Notes under the pieces: generated by a model
The model's database searches: none
Seen by the model: the letters and a program-made list of their open reading frames with translations, nothing else
What the model was told of the DNA's origin: nothing
Part shown: positions 53,795 to 60,776 of the stretch, piece by piece
Numbering within the stretch: position 1 is the stretch's first letter
How the letters are laid out: the number at the start of each line of letters is the position of its first letter
Translations under genes and position numbers: made by a program
From: Photobacterium indicum
Lineage (GTDB): Bacteria > Pseudomonadota > Gammaproteobacteria > Enterobacterales > Vibrionaceae
Direction of reading: 5' to 3'
Length of the DNA: 64,000 nucleotides
NCBI RefSeq assembly: GCF_003026215.1
Contig: NZ_PYOC01000014.1
Location: 58,546 to 122,545, forward strand

Positions 53795-54238
53795 ATGTTA
53801 AAACGACTAATATTATTATCACTTCTATCAACATCACTATTAGGCTGCGATAGTAATGACGATGTTAAAGAATTAGATTCAGTGCTTATCAAGGAGAATG
53901 AATACTTTTCAACGCAATTCAATGTAGACGGCAATCAACAAGTTAACGTCAAAGTTAGTTTATTGGATAATGTCCCTTCAGAAGCGTTTATCATTACAGA
54001 AGAAGAGTACAATAACTGGGAAGATGAAACACAGACAAATGACTTTGCGAATGCAACGTTAGTTTCACTTGTTACGTTTTCACCAATCCCATCAAGTCAA
54101 ACAGAGTCTGGTTGGATGAAGTTGGATTCTGGTGACTACCGTATACTTATAGAGAACACAGCCTTTGGTTCTGTAAGCCCACCATCAAGCAACATTTCAA
54201 ACTCAACTAATGTCATGTATTCCATACTCTACAAATAA
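53795..54238 (+). CDS. Lipoprotein, paralog 1
   Basis: This 147-residue protein has a signal and lipobox (RLILLSLLSTSLLGC, Cys18). The mature domain is small and beta-rich (STQFNVDGNQQVNVKVSLLD ... SGDYRILIENT). A closely similar paralog (152 aa) is at 60,777. The leader regions of both genes are similar too (CTAAAAAAGGCATCTGA before the ATG), so this is a segmental duplication. Both lie immediately upstream of a decayed DUF3653 repeat. Function unknown; it may be a surface-exposed phage-encoded lipoprotein. Confidence 0.75.
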   Translation: MLKRLILLSLLSTSLLGCDSNDDVKELDSVLIKENEYFSTQFNVDGNQQVNVKVSLLDNVPSEAFIITEEEYNNWEDETQTNDFANATLVSLVTFSPIPSSQTESGWMKLDSGDYRILIENTAFGSVSPPSSNISNSTNVMYSILYK

Positions 54239-54396
54239 GTTATCTAGCTAAGAACAAAAGCGGCTTGGCAGTGTGAAGGGCGGTTAATGCGGATTGCTGA
54301 GTTCGTAGCGGTTTCAACCAGCGAGCTATGCCGAAAAATTGGGGTGTAAGGAGTGGTCTTATATGGCTGCGCTATTGGGGCAATCAACCACTCAAT
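54239..54396 (+). pseudogene. Decayed DUF3653 5' end, copy B
   Basis: Same repeat as at 51,123 and 61,236. Here it leads directly into the remaining DUF3653 coding sequence. This shows that the repeat is the degraded 5' part of that gene (STSELCRKIG frame, then a stop and a frameshift). Confidence 0.55.
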
Positions 54397-54675
54397 GAGT
54401 GGGATGATGGAAAGTCGATCCCGCCTGAGTGCAGGCGCTTAATGAAACTTTATTCTGGACGGGAACTGTCTTCAATTGATAATAATTGGAGGCAGTGGCG
54501 TATGGCTAAAGGGGAGCTAATAACGCCAAGCGGTTGGGGACTTACACCTGACAGGATTATTACGGGAAACGCATTGATTGAAATTGGAGCTGAAAGAGAT
54601 AGGGTAAACATGTCTAAAATAATCAGAACAGCAAGGCAATTGAAAGAACTACCAAAGAGCCGCAGAGGCTGTTAA
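54328..54675 (+). pseudogene. DUF3653-type phage HTH protein, copy 2 (5' damaged)
   Basis: The last ~90 residues (EWDDGKSIPPECRRLMKLYSG, ITPSGWGLTPDRIITGNALI, EIGAERDR) match copies 1 and 3. The HTH half upstream is frameshifted, so the frame from 54,328 (MPKNWGVRSGLIW) is probably not a natural start. A terminator hairpin follows at 54,692-54,723, in the same position as for copy 3. Confidence 0.7.
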
Positions 54676-54691
54676 TTAATAGCTCTCATTC

Positions 54692-54723
54692 TAACAGTCA
54701 ACAGGGTGTTGGCTGTTATTTTT
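54692..54723 (+). terminator. Terminator after DUF3653 copy 2
   Basis: The stem TAACAG-CAACA/TGTTG-CTGTTA (one internal mismatch) is followed by TTTTT. Confidence 0.75.
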
Positions 54724-54764
54724 CGTACCAAAGTTGCCGAGTGGAACGCATCATTTTGATTGTT

Positions 54765-54974
54765 TTATGTTATCGAATCTACATACCCCTTACCTTTACA
54801 ATGCTCACAATCTCTTAGGTTTGGTTTTAATCCAGTAGCAGATGAAACTAAGTTTTGTAAAGAGTTTTCAAATGTTTGGAACTGATATTCATCTAACTCA
54901 GCACCTGACTCTCTTAGCTCCAGTATTAACCGAGACACTTCATCTGTTGCATCAATTATATTAATTAAATTCAT
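54765..54974 (-). CDS. Small protein with CxxCxGxG-like motif
   Basis: This 69-residue protein starts MNLINIIDATDEVSRLILEL and ends with DCEHCKGKGYVDS, one half of a DnaJ-type zinc motif. GGAG lies 10 bases before the ATG at 54,974. It starts 2 bases after the stop of the preceding minus-strand frame. The 3' end runs into a partial attC-like sequence (GATAACATAAAACAATC). No function assigned. Confidence 0.5.
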   Translation of the reverse strand: MNLINIIDATDEVSRLILELRESGAELDEYQFQTFENSLQNLVSSATGLKPNLRDCEHCKGKGYVDSIT

Positions 54975-54975
54975 A

Positions 54976-55206
54976 TTAAACGCTCCAAGAGGACATTTCC
55001 GCATACACTTTTTTTACAGTTTCAGTGATTAAGTCTTTTCCACAATAGTCAACATCAGGTAAAAGCATTGTATGCGCAAATAATTGACAGTAAATGGACT
55101 TGTACCTATCAAAGAATAGATCGTATATTAAGTTTTTGCTTACACCACAATCAATCCACATAGCTGCAGTAACTTTTAATGCATTAGCTCCATCAATAGC
55201 GACCAA
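54976..55206 (-). CDS. Hypothetical protein, possibly 5' truncated
   Basis: The 76-codon frame (VAIDGANALKVTAAMWIDCG) has only a TTG as start and no ribosome site. The frame remains open upstream into the 3' end of a secretin fragment, so the natural start may have been lost. No family recognised. It is followed at 2 bp by the 69-residue gene. Confidence 0.35.
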   Translation of the reverse strand: MVAIDGANALKVTAAMWIDCGVSKNLIYDLFFDRYKSIYCQLFAHTMLLPDVDYCGKDLITETVKKVYAEMSSWSV

Positions 55207-55250
55207 CGTCTTAGGGGTACTTGCTTCAAATACTTTATTGTGCGGTGGTT

Positions 55251-55424
55251 TTATATCACCGTGACCTTAATTAACACAGACATTTGAGAACTCACCGACT
55301 TATTAGAAGTTGTTCTAAATAACCCCCCAATCCACGGTATATCTTTCAATAGCGGCACACCTGATTCTGACTGTCTTGATTCATCCGACACCAAGCCACC
55401 CAAGATAATAGACTGACCATCAGT
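55251..55424 (-). pseudogene. Secretin 3' fragment, copy B
   Basis: About 57 C-terminal residues of the phage secretin (DGQSIILGGLVSDES ... KVTVI). It is fused at about 55,424 to the packaging-ATPase remnant (TATCAAAAACGATCATTG). This is the same pair of neighbours as at 51,292-52,564, but with a larger deletion at the junction. Confidence 0.8.
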
Positions 55425-55533
55425 ATCAAAAACGATCATTGATAACTGCCAATATGCGTATGTGATGATGCAAAAAGCCGATGATTGTGCCCATTACATC
55501 CAGCGCAAGACGGGGATTTCCGCATTTGAATAG
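55423..55533 (+). pseudogene. Packaging ATPase remnant, copy 3
   Basis: VSKTIIDNCQYAYVMMQKAD and HYIQRKTGIS match residues near the C-terminus of the fragment at 52,079; a stop follows SAFE. Confidence 0.75.
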
Positions 55534-55833
55534 CTGATCTTTTTCGATTCACATCAACACGTGGCAGTAAGTAATATATTTATTATAAAGCTGATCTGTA
55601 TCTGAATATTAGAAACGCATTGAGCACACGGCTAAACATTAAGTAAATGGTGTTTTGAAGTTAGTTCAACGTGACATTTCAATCTGGGAATAAAGTGTCG
55701 TTTTAAATCAAAACTGACAAACAACAGAAATCATCTCTACGTCACATACAGTATGATGATGGGTGCATATAATGTTTCTTGTTGGCTGATTCAATGAATG
55801 ATAATTAGCAAAGGATTGGTACATATCAATAAT
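55534..55833. repeat. Gap containing a partial element-end repeat (copy 2)
   Basis: At 55,623-55,681 the sequence (TGAGCACACG, ATTAAGTAAATGGTGTTTTG, AAGTTAGTTCAACGTGACATTTC) matches the element-end repeat at 56,789. A degenerate GTGTCGTTTTAAAT follows where a dif-like site lies in copies 1 and 4. No gene is visible in the remainder. Confidence 0.55.
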
Positions 55834-55913
55834 TCCCCCTTAGTTCAATTGGAAGAACAATAGACTCTTAAGTGAATCTTTAGATGCTGGTTCGAATCCG
55901 GCAGGGAGACCCA
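55834..55913 (+). tRNA. tRNA-like sequence, degenerate (Leu or Lys?)
   Basis: The D-arm (GTTC-AATTGGAA-GAAC) and T-arm (GCTGG-TTCGAAT-CCGGC) are good. The acceptor pairs TCCCCCT with AGGGAGA (one mismatch), and CCA is encoded at 55,911-55,913. The anticodon arm is poor: the best stem AGACT/GAATCT has a mismatch and an 8-base loop (CTTAAGTG), giving TAA (Leu) or CTT (Lys) depending on phasing. It could be a phage-borne tRNA, a pseudogene or an attachment-site fragment. Confidence 0.45.
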
Positions 55914-55923
55914 AATTCATATT

Positions 55924-55953
55924 TTTCATTTCTAAATGGTTCTGACACCCTCA
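55924..55953. repeat. Element-end repeat, copy 3 (short)
   Basis: TTTCTAAATGGTTCTGACACC followed by CTCAGT matches the end block of copies 1 and 4, in the same orientation. It bounds the broken ISNCY element on its left side. Confidence 0.5.
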
Positions 55954-56042
55954 GTCTGTTCTGTCCTGCTTTATTCCCTGATTAAAATGTCTCTTTTTAA
56001 GGTAGTTCAGTGTGTGCTGATGTGGCGTGTAGAGTAGGGATG

Positions 56043-56775
56043 TCAGCCTTTCTTGGTGCTCGGTTTGAAGTCCTCAGGGTGTATCAGTACTGGGTTGATT
56101 TCCCGCAGCTGCTGTACTGCTCGTTGTTGGGCTCTGCGTTTGTGTTGTTGCTCGAACTCTTGTTGTTTCTCTTGGGCAAATTTCAATACCGCGCCGAGGC
56201 GTTTATTATCAACAATTTGGCCTTGGTCAACGTTAGCCAACTTATCGGCGCAAATCAGCTCAATGTTTAAGTCATTGAGTACACGGCCAAACTGGGTGAG
56301 TCGCTTGGTTTCGGCATCGCGTTTATTGACATGGAATACTGCATGGCGATCGCTGTAAAAGGCCGACGGTTTACCGTGTTGATTGATGTATTCGCGGGTT
56401 GCGTTTGGCATGCGGCACCCAAAGGCCATCGGCGATCATCTATTGGCGCAAAGTTTCTAACGAGATATGAACGTCATGAACTTCAGTCAATTTCTCATGA
56501 GCAAGCGTGGGTCCAAAATCGATGTAGTACTCATGGATGATGGCTAATGTCCGTAATTTTAATCTTTCATCATGACGATGATTACTGGGACGACCACGTT
56601 TGAGTGACAGTAAACCACCAGAGCCCAACATCATAAAGCGCTTAGCCAAACGATAAACTTGTCGGCTACTCAAACGAAGAATACGAGCAGCCTCAACGCC
56701 AGTGATACGTTTATCGCAAATATCTTGGATCAGTTTTATTCGTAGCAGTTCATCATCAGTCATGGTTAACAACAT
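56043..56775 (-). pseudogene. ISNCY-type transposase, disrupted by deletions
   Basis: The N-terminal part (56,440-56,775) shows the HTH of ISNCY/IS1202-group transposases (VEAARILRLSSRQVYRLAKR, LLSLKRGRPSNH, FGPTLAHEKLTE), ending at SLETLRQ. The catalytic middle is deleted. The frame resumes at 56,043-56,429 with ATREYINQHGKPSAFYSDRH and ends in a Gln-rich tail. A second deletion after NIELICA removes the usual SPQAKGRVER motif. The element is therefore inactive. Confidence 0.8.
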
Positions 56776-56788
56776 CTCATTGGCTCCA

Positions 56789-56883
56789 GAGCACACATTA
56801 AGTAAATGGTGTTTTGAAGTTAGTTCAACATGACATTTCTAACTGGCTCAAACCTGACACTTCTAAATGGGTCTAACACCCTT
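56789..56883. repeat. Element-end repeat, copy 4
   Basis: It lies just upstream of the transposase start. It contains ATTAAGTAAATGGTG, GTTAGTTCAACATGACATTTC and two tandem blocks of the type TTCTAA-N-TGGxTCxxAC. It ends at ACACCCTT, adjacent to the dif-like site 2. On the minus strand the blocks read as repeated transposase-binding-like motifs. Confidence 0.6.
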
Positions 56884-56913
56884 AATGCGCATTATGTTTG
56901 CTTTATGGTAAAT
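56884..56913 (+). other. dif/Xer-like recombination site 2
   Basis: The left arm AATGCGCATTA is identical, by my recollection, to the XerC arm of Vibrio dif2 and differs from dif1 at one base. An 8-base spacer follows, then TTATGGTAAAT, one base different from the XerD arm TTATGTTAAAT. The spacer is longer than the 6 bases of a standard dif, as can happen in phage attachment sites. It lies 87 bp upstream of DUF3653 copy 3. Confidence 0.65.
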
Positions 56914-56999
56914 AGAAATAAAGTTGACAGATTCGCAATATCAATGATTGCAATGGATACCATAAGTCTTTGTAATTATTGATAAGGTTAACAAAAGTC

Positions 57000-57371
57000 A
57001 TGGTGTCTTCGAAATTCACAGGGAACTACATTTTTCGCAAATTTGAGTGCGGTTTAAGCAAGTATGAAACCAGCGAATTATGTTTTAAAAGTGTGAGAAC
57101 CATCACGCGTTGGGATGGAGGTCAGGACATACCACCGGAATGTAAACGGCTAATGAGAATGTACACAGGAAGAGAGGTAGGAATAAGCGAAAGCTGGATA
57201 GGGTGGAGAATTACCAAAGAAAACCTAATTTCACCGAATGGATTGAGTATCTCTTCAAACAAAGTATTAACAGGGACTGCGATATTAGAAATAGGTGCAG
57301 AGCAGGATAGCTACAACCTATCTCTAATCATGAAAACGGCAAGGGCGCTAAGAAATACACTAAAAAATTAA
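57000..57371 (+). CDS. DUF3653-type phage HTH protein, copy 3
   Basis: This 123-residue protein has CGLSKYETSELCFKSVRTIT (HTH-like), WDGGQDIPPECKRLMRMYTG and ISSNKVLTGTAILEIGAEQD. It has the same length and layout as copy 1 and is intact. The start is at ATG 57,000 (MVSSKF), with AAGG 13 bases upstream. Its hairpin terminator is at 57,387-57,419. Phage-encoded DNA-binding role inferred. Confidence 0.7.
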   Translation: MVSSKFTGNYIFRKFECGLSKYETSELCFKSVRTITRWDGGQDIPPECKRLMRMYTGREVGISESWIGWRITKENLISPNGLSISSNKVLTGTAILEIGAEQDSYNLSLIMKTARALRNTLKN

Positions 57372-57386
57372 CCATTAATACTTAGT

Positions 57387-57419
57387 CACTAGCAGCCGAT
57401 TAAATAATGGCTGTTAGTG
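57387..57419 (+). terminator. Terminator-like hairpin after DUF3653 copy 3
   Basis: The stem CACTAGCAGCC/GGCTGTTAGTG (one wobble) has an 11-base loop, in the same position as the terminator behind copy 2. Confidence 0.65.
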
Positions 57420-57481
57420 TATGGATGAAAAACACCATACAAAACCGCCGAGTGTAATAAATTGTGTTGATTGCTTTGTTA
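57420..57481 (-). other. Truncated attC-like site after the PIN gene
   Basis: On the minus strand the stop of the PIN gene is embedded in TAACAAAGCAATCAAC, the same left end as the complete site at 59,495-59,619 (TAACAAAGCATTTAAG). It then breaks off at CACTCGGCGG, where phage-type sequence begins. Confidence 0.5.
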
Positions 57482-58606
57482 ATCGTACTCACCGTAATCA
57501 GGTTCTAACGTACCAAAATCAACCGAAGTTATAGGATTTACAACTTCAATTTCTTCAACATCTAGATCTGATAAATCACCAGTTAAATCACCAGATACAG
57601 TAACTAAAAGTTCAGAAGTAAATGTTTCTTCAACTGTAGCTGTAACACCACCAATATAAACATGGTCACGGTCTATTGAATCGTATTGAGAAAGGGAGAA
57701 TTCACCTTCAACTTCCACGGTGATATCGGCACTTATTTCTAGGACAATATAATCTTCTGCATGATCTACTATTTTAAAATTAGAATCAAACAACTCGAAG
57801 TCACTTAACCAACCATGGCAACCCTCAGGCTCCCAGTAATGAAAAGAGTCTGCTTCTTGATCTGGTGTAAAGCCAGAGAAGTAACTTTCTACACTGCTTC
57901 GGATTTTTTCAACAAAGTCAGCTGCATCATCTTCTTCTTGCTCCAACTTCAAGGTTAAAAGAGATACGAAAACAAAAGGATCTGTTTCTTTGTTAAACTT
58001 ACTTAGAGCGTCTGCAAAATCCTCGGTATAATCAATGTAGTCTGATGTTTCACAATAATTTTTCCAATCACCATCACGAGCAACCGCCAAAACCTGAATA
58101 TCATTTTCTTCAGCCCACGCTTCTGTAGCTAAAAGGACAATTGCATCAGGAAATTCATTTTTCTTTTTACCAGTTTCTGCGAAAGGCGGCTCGTTTTGGA
58201 AGTATTGCTGTAATAGTTCTGATACTGATAGATAGTCGCCACACTCAAGAACTAAAGCACCTGAATTTACAATGAATTTATCAACACGACTTGCAGCAAT
58301 TCCCTCAATTTCATTACTATCGATTAAAATTGATTTTGCATCATTGAGTTCACTACCATCGAAAAAGAGATGATCTCCAGCATCATTTAGGGCTTTTTCT
58401 AAAGATGCTCGAGAACTTTTAACCTTTTTTTCTAAGTGGCTTTGAACTTCACCTTTTATTACATCAGGTAATAGGTAATCTATATCGCTGTCTTTAAATT
58501 GGCTTAATTTGCCAAGTAAGCCTTTTTCTAGTTTTAATCCATATGCATCAAAAATAGAGGTATCAACAAGGATTGCTTCATATTCTTTACTTTCACCCGA
58601 ACTCAT
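57479..58606 (-). CDS. PIN-domain (DUF4935-like) protein on a gene cassette
   Basis: This 375-residue protein has an N-terminal PIN-like nuclease domain (about residues 1-200). The acidic residues are in place: ILVDTSIFDAYG, DVIKGEVQSHL, NEFPDAIVLLATEAW and LAVARDGDWKNY. The C-terminal part is acidic and beta-rich (VLEISADITVEVEGEFSL) with no known fold. The start lies 22 bases after an integron-type core (GCGTTATG), as in a cassette. No antitoxin-like small gene is adjacent. PIN proteins cut RNA in toxin-antitoxin and related systems; the target here is unknown. Confidence 0.75.
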   Translation of the reverse strand: MSSGESKEYEAILVDTSIFDAYGLKLEKGLLGKLSQFKDSDIDYLLPDVIKGEVQSHLEKKVKSSRASLEKALNDAGDHLFFDGSELNDAKSILIDSNEIEGIAASRVDKFIVNSGALVLECGDYLSVSELLQQYFQNEPPFAETGKKKNEFPDAIVLLATEAWAEENDIQVLAVARDGDWKNYCETSDYIDYTEDFADALSKFNKETDPFVFVSLLTLKLEQEEDDAADFVEKIRSSVESYFSGFTPDQEADSFHYWEPEGCHGWLSDFELFDSNFKIVDHAEDYIVLEISADITVEVEGEFSLSQYDSIDRDHVYIGGVTATVEETFTSELLVTVSGDLTGDLSDLDVEEIEVVNPITSVDFGTLEPDYGEYD

Positions 58607-58733
58607 TTACTACCTCATACCTGCACATAACGCCTGCCTCACGAAAGCAACAAAACACACCGAACTTCATACCAAAACTTCAGAGTGTAACGCATCACCT
58701 TAATTGCATTGCCTCAAGATACGCCAGTTTATT
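58607..58733 (-). other. attC-like cassette junction between the PIN gene and the 246-residue gene
   Basis: On the minus strand the junction ends in GAGGCAGGCGTTATGTGC, a proper GTT core next to the PIN gene start. The other half (AATAAACTGGCG) does not pair well with it, so the site is atypical or decayed. It is about 105 bases long. Confidence 0.45.
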
Positions 58734-59474
58734 TCAACATGCACCGGCCATTAACTCTTCAATTGGAACGTCTTTTACTTCATTTTCGTATAATCTGTCA
58801 GACTTCTTTCGAAAAGTATTATTTACTTGTTCATGTACAAATTCAGATAACTCTAAAAACATAACCAGAGTTTCTTCACCAATACCAGAAACATGAGCAG
58901 ATTCAGCATTAAAAAAAGGTTCACTGTTTGGAGTGAAAATTAAAACAGCCTTAGAATGTTCATACTTAGAAACTCCAGCATGTGCAATATATTGATGACG
59001 CTGTTCCATTATATCTAAATGCCTTTTTTTAAGAACTTCATTGTCACCAAAAATATCTCCAACCTCTAACTTAACCTTCCTACCTTTAGCCTGAACAAAG
59101 CACTTACCATAAGTTACAATTGCAGAAATATAGAAGCTTTTTAATAAATCAGAATCAAAGTCAAACTCTTTTCTCACCACAACTATTTGCTCTTCAGTTT
59201 CAAACTCAGTTCTATCTTTTACATTATCCTGTGCTGTAGTTACTTTAATTCCATGCTTAATGATTTTTTCAACAAACTTTAAATCTTTTTTTACCAATCC
59301 ATAAGCTGCAACGGTCTTAGCTTGCTTCGAAGTCATCTCTTTTGTTTTGCATTTCTCTCCGTAATAGTAATAGTCGCACTGAAATTTTAGTGTTTTCCCA
59401 TCAACCTCTCTAGCAACCATTGTCAATGGTGTGATTTGCCCACCTGCTGTCTTTAGATCTCTTTTATTACTCAT
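58734..59474 (-). CDS. Cassette protein of unknown function (246 aa)
   Basis: This cytoplasmic 246-residue protein has no signal or membrane segments. An N-terminal basic part (LKFQCDYYYYGEKCKTKEMTS) is followed by a helical core. The motif DIMEQRHQYIAHAGVSKYEH resembles the RxxxxH helix of HEPN-like or AbiV-like proteins (R-H-Q-Y-I-A-H), but this similarity is weak. The start follows a cassette core (GCGTTACATG) by 20 bases, with AGGAAG as ribosome site. A complete attC-like site lies upstream. Function not assigned. Confidence 0.65.
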   Translation of the reverse strand: MSNKRDLKTAGGQITPLTMVAREVDGKTLKFQCDYYYYGEKCKTKEMTSKQAKTVAAYGLVKKDLKFVEKIIKHGIKVTTAQDNVKDRTEFETEEQIVVVRKEFDFDSDLLKSFYISAIVTYGKCFVQAKGRKVKLEVGDIFGDNEVLKKRHLDIMEQRHQYIAHAGVSKYEHSKAVLIFTPNSEPFFNAESAHVSGIGEETLVMFLELSEFVHEQVNNTFRKKSDRLYENEVKDVPIEELMAGAC

Positions 59475-59494
59475 ATACTTCCTACTATTACATG

Positions 59495-59619
59495 TAACGC
59501 CGCATTAAGGTGTGAGCAACGCACCACCTAACCTAAACCATGCCACCGTAAACACGAAGAAACCCAACGATGGAATGAAAAATGCCAAGCGTTGGGAATC
59601 ACTCTTAAATGCTTTGTTA
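59495..59619 (-). other. Complete attC (VCR-type) recombination site
   Basis: This 125-base imperfect palindrome is bounded on the minus strand by TAACAAAGC and GCGTTA. The ends pair (TAAC..GCATT with AATGC..GTTA), and a CCCAACG/CGTTGGG inner pair is present. The TGGTTTAGGTTAGG block resembles Vibrio cholerae repeats in length and motif. It belongs to the cassette of the 88-residue gene. No integrase is seen in the window, so this is a cassette cluster without integrase. Confidence 0.8.
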
Positions 59620-59677
59620 GCTAAAATCTCAAAGCTAACTCTATACATTTTGTAGCCAAAAACTAAAGCTTAAAAAG

Positions 59678-59944
59678 CTAAGCCCATTTTCGTCTATCGA
59701 GTTCAATAATCATTTTATCAATATCAGCAATGTACTTTTTCACTTCACTTTCTGCTTTAAATTTTGTTCTTAGGTACCACCATCCTCCGGAGAATTGCTG
59801 AATTTCAAGCTCAATGTCTTCAAATGAAGATACACTGTAACCTGTGCTGGTTATATTTAATGGAGTCTTACGACCAGACTCCTTGTCAAAAGCCCAGATA
59901 TATTCACCTTCAAGCTCTAAAAAATCAAAGTACTGCTTATCCAT
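59678..59944 (-). CDS. Small cassette protein (88 aa), unknown
   Basis: This 88-residue protein has an aromatic-rich N-terminal half (YFDFLELEGEYIWAFDKESG), FSGGWWYLRTKF and a C-terminal helix. No family recognised. The start lies 18 bases after a cassette core (GTTAGCTAAAAAGGAATAAAA), and a full attC-like site follows its stop by about 60 bases. This is classic cassette architecture. Confidence 0.65.
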   Translation of the reverse strand: MDKQYFDFLELEGEYIWAFDKESGRKTPLNITSTGYSVSSFEDIELEIQQFSGGWWYLRTKFKAESEVKKYIADIDKMIIELDRRKWA

Positions 59945-60046
59945 TTTTATTCCTTTTTAGCTAACATTTTATTCAACAATCCAAGATCGTATATATCATA
60001 ACGGAACCAAACTAAGAACAAGAGCTTGGTATTGGCTGTTAATCCC

Positions 60047-60066
60047 CCGTATTACTAGACGGGGTA
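60047..60066. repeat. Cargo-boundary hairpin, copy 2
   Basis: CCCCGTATTACTAGACGGGG is identical to 47,741-47,760. It lies 20 bases 3' of the minus-strand zinc-ribbon gene. Confidence 0.75.
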
Positions 60067-60086
60067 GTTGCAGTGCATCATGCCTA

Positions 60087-60332
60087 TTAAACTTCAGACA
60101 GCTCACTTTGACACTTTGGACATTTAATAGCTTTTTTGCTTATCGAGCTATCACAGAAAGGACACTTCTTTTCAACAAGACTCGTGAGTAACCACGTCGT
60201 AACTAAATAGACAATAATCCCACCAATAACAGTTGCGACTGAAAATCCGACGACTAAAGCTAAAAATGCAACAATTAAAGTAATAACAATAATTTGCAAA
60301 AGAATCGCGAATAACATTAATAAAACCTTCAT
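60087..60332 (-). CDS. Membrane protein with C-terminal zinc ribbon (cargo of the second module)
   Basis: This 81-residue protein has two transmembrane helices over about residues 3-50 (LLMLFAILLQIIVITLIVAF and ATVIGGIIVYLVTTWLL), then a cytoplasmic zinc ribbon with CPFC and CPKC. AATGAAGG precedes the ATG region. Upstream it shares a ~165-bp repeat with the KAP NTPase gene, and downstream the same hairpin, so it occupies an equivalent slot. Function unknown. Confidence 0.7.
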   Translation of the reverse strand: MKVLLMLFAILLQIIVITLIVAFLALVVGFSVATVIGGIIVYLVTTWLLTSLVEKKCPFCDSSISKKAIKCPKCQSELSEV

Positions 60333-60469
60333 TACGATGAAATTTACAAAACTTGATTCAACGTTCCAAAACAGTACGCCTAAAATATTGAATCAAAATA
60401 TGGTTTGTAAAATACCTATTACGTTAAATAGCCGACTTAGCAGGGTAAAACACCACACTTAGCCTCTTA

Positions 60470-60640
60470 ACGCTCATTGACTGCCATTCTAGCTCGTTAT
60501 GTATGGAAAATAATACAGGGTGTGTCTGAAAGTTAATTACCAATATCAATGCATATGATATTGATCATGTTATCAATTCATATTCGGAATGATTTGAGTG
60601 CCAAACACCTAAAATCATGCATTTAGTAGAGTGAAGGGGG
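60470..60640. repeat. Cargo-upstream repeat, copy 2, with palindromic operator candidate
   Basis: Matches 50,960-51,125. Its centre holds CAATATCA-ATGCATA-TGATATTG, an 8-bp perfect inverted repeat (60,540-60,562). It lies 140-300 bases upstream of the minus-strand zinc-ribbon gene and upstream of the plus-strand lipoprotein, so it could be a shared regulatory region. The remainder of the 60,333-60,776 gap shows nothing else. Confidence 0.6.
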
Positions 60641-60776
60641 AAATGTTGGTCTTGAAAGGGCTGGAAGGAAATAAGCTCATTTATTACATGCGATTATTTA
60701 CACATATGCTCAGATGGTAATATCATATCAAGTATGGTTAAATGCCTGAAATTCTTCTAAAAAAGGCATCTGAGTC

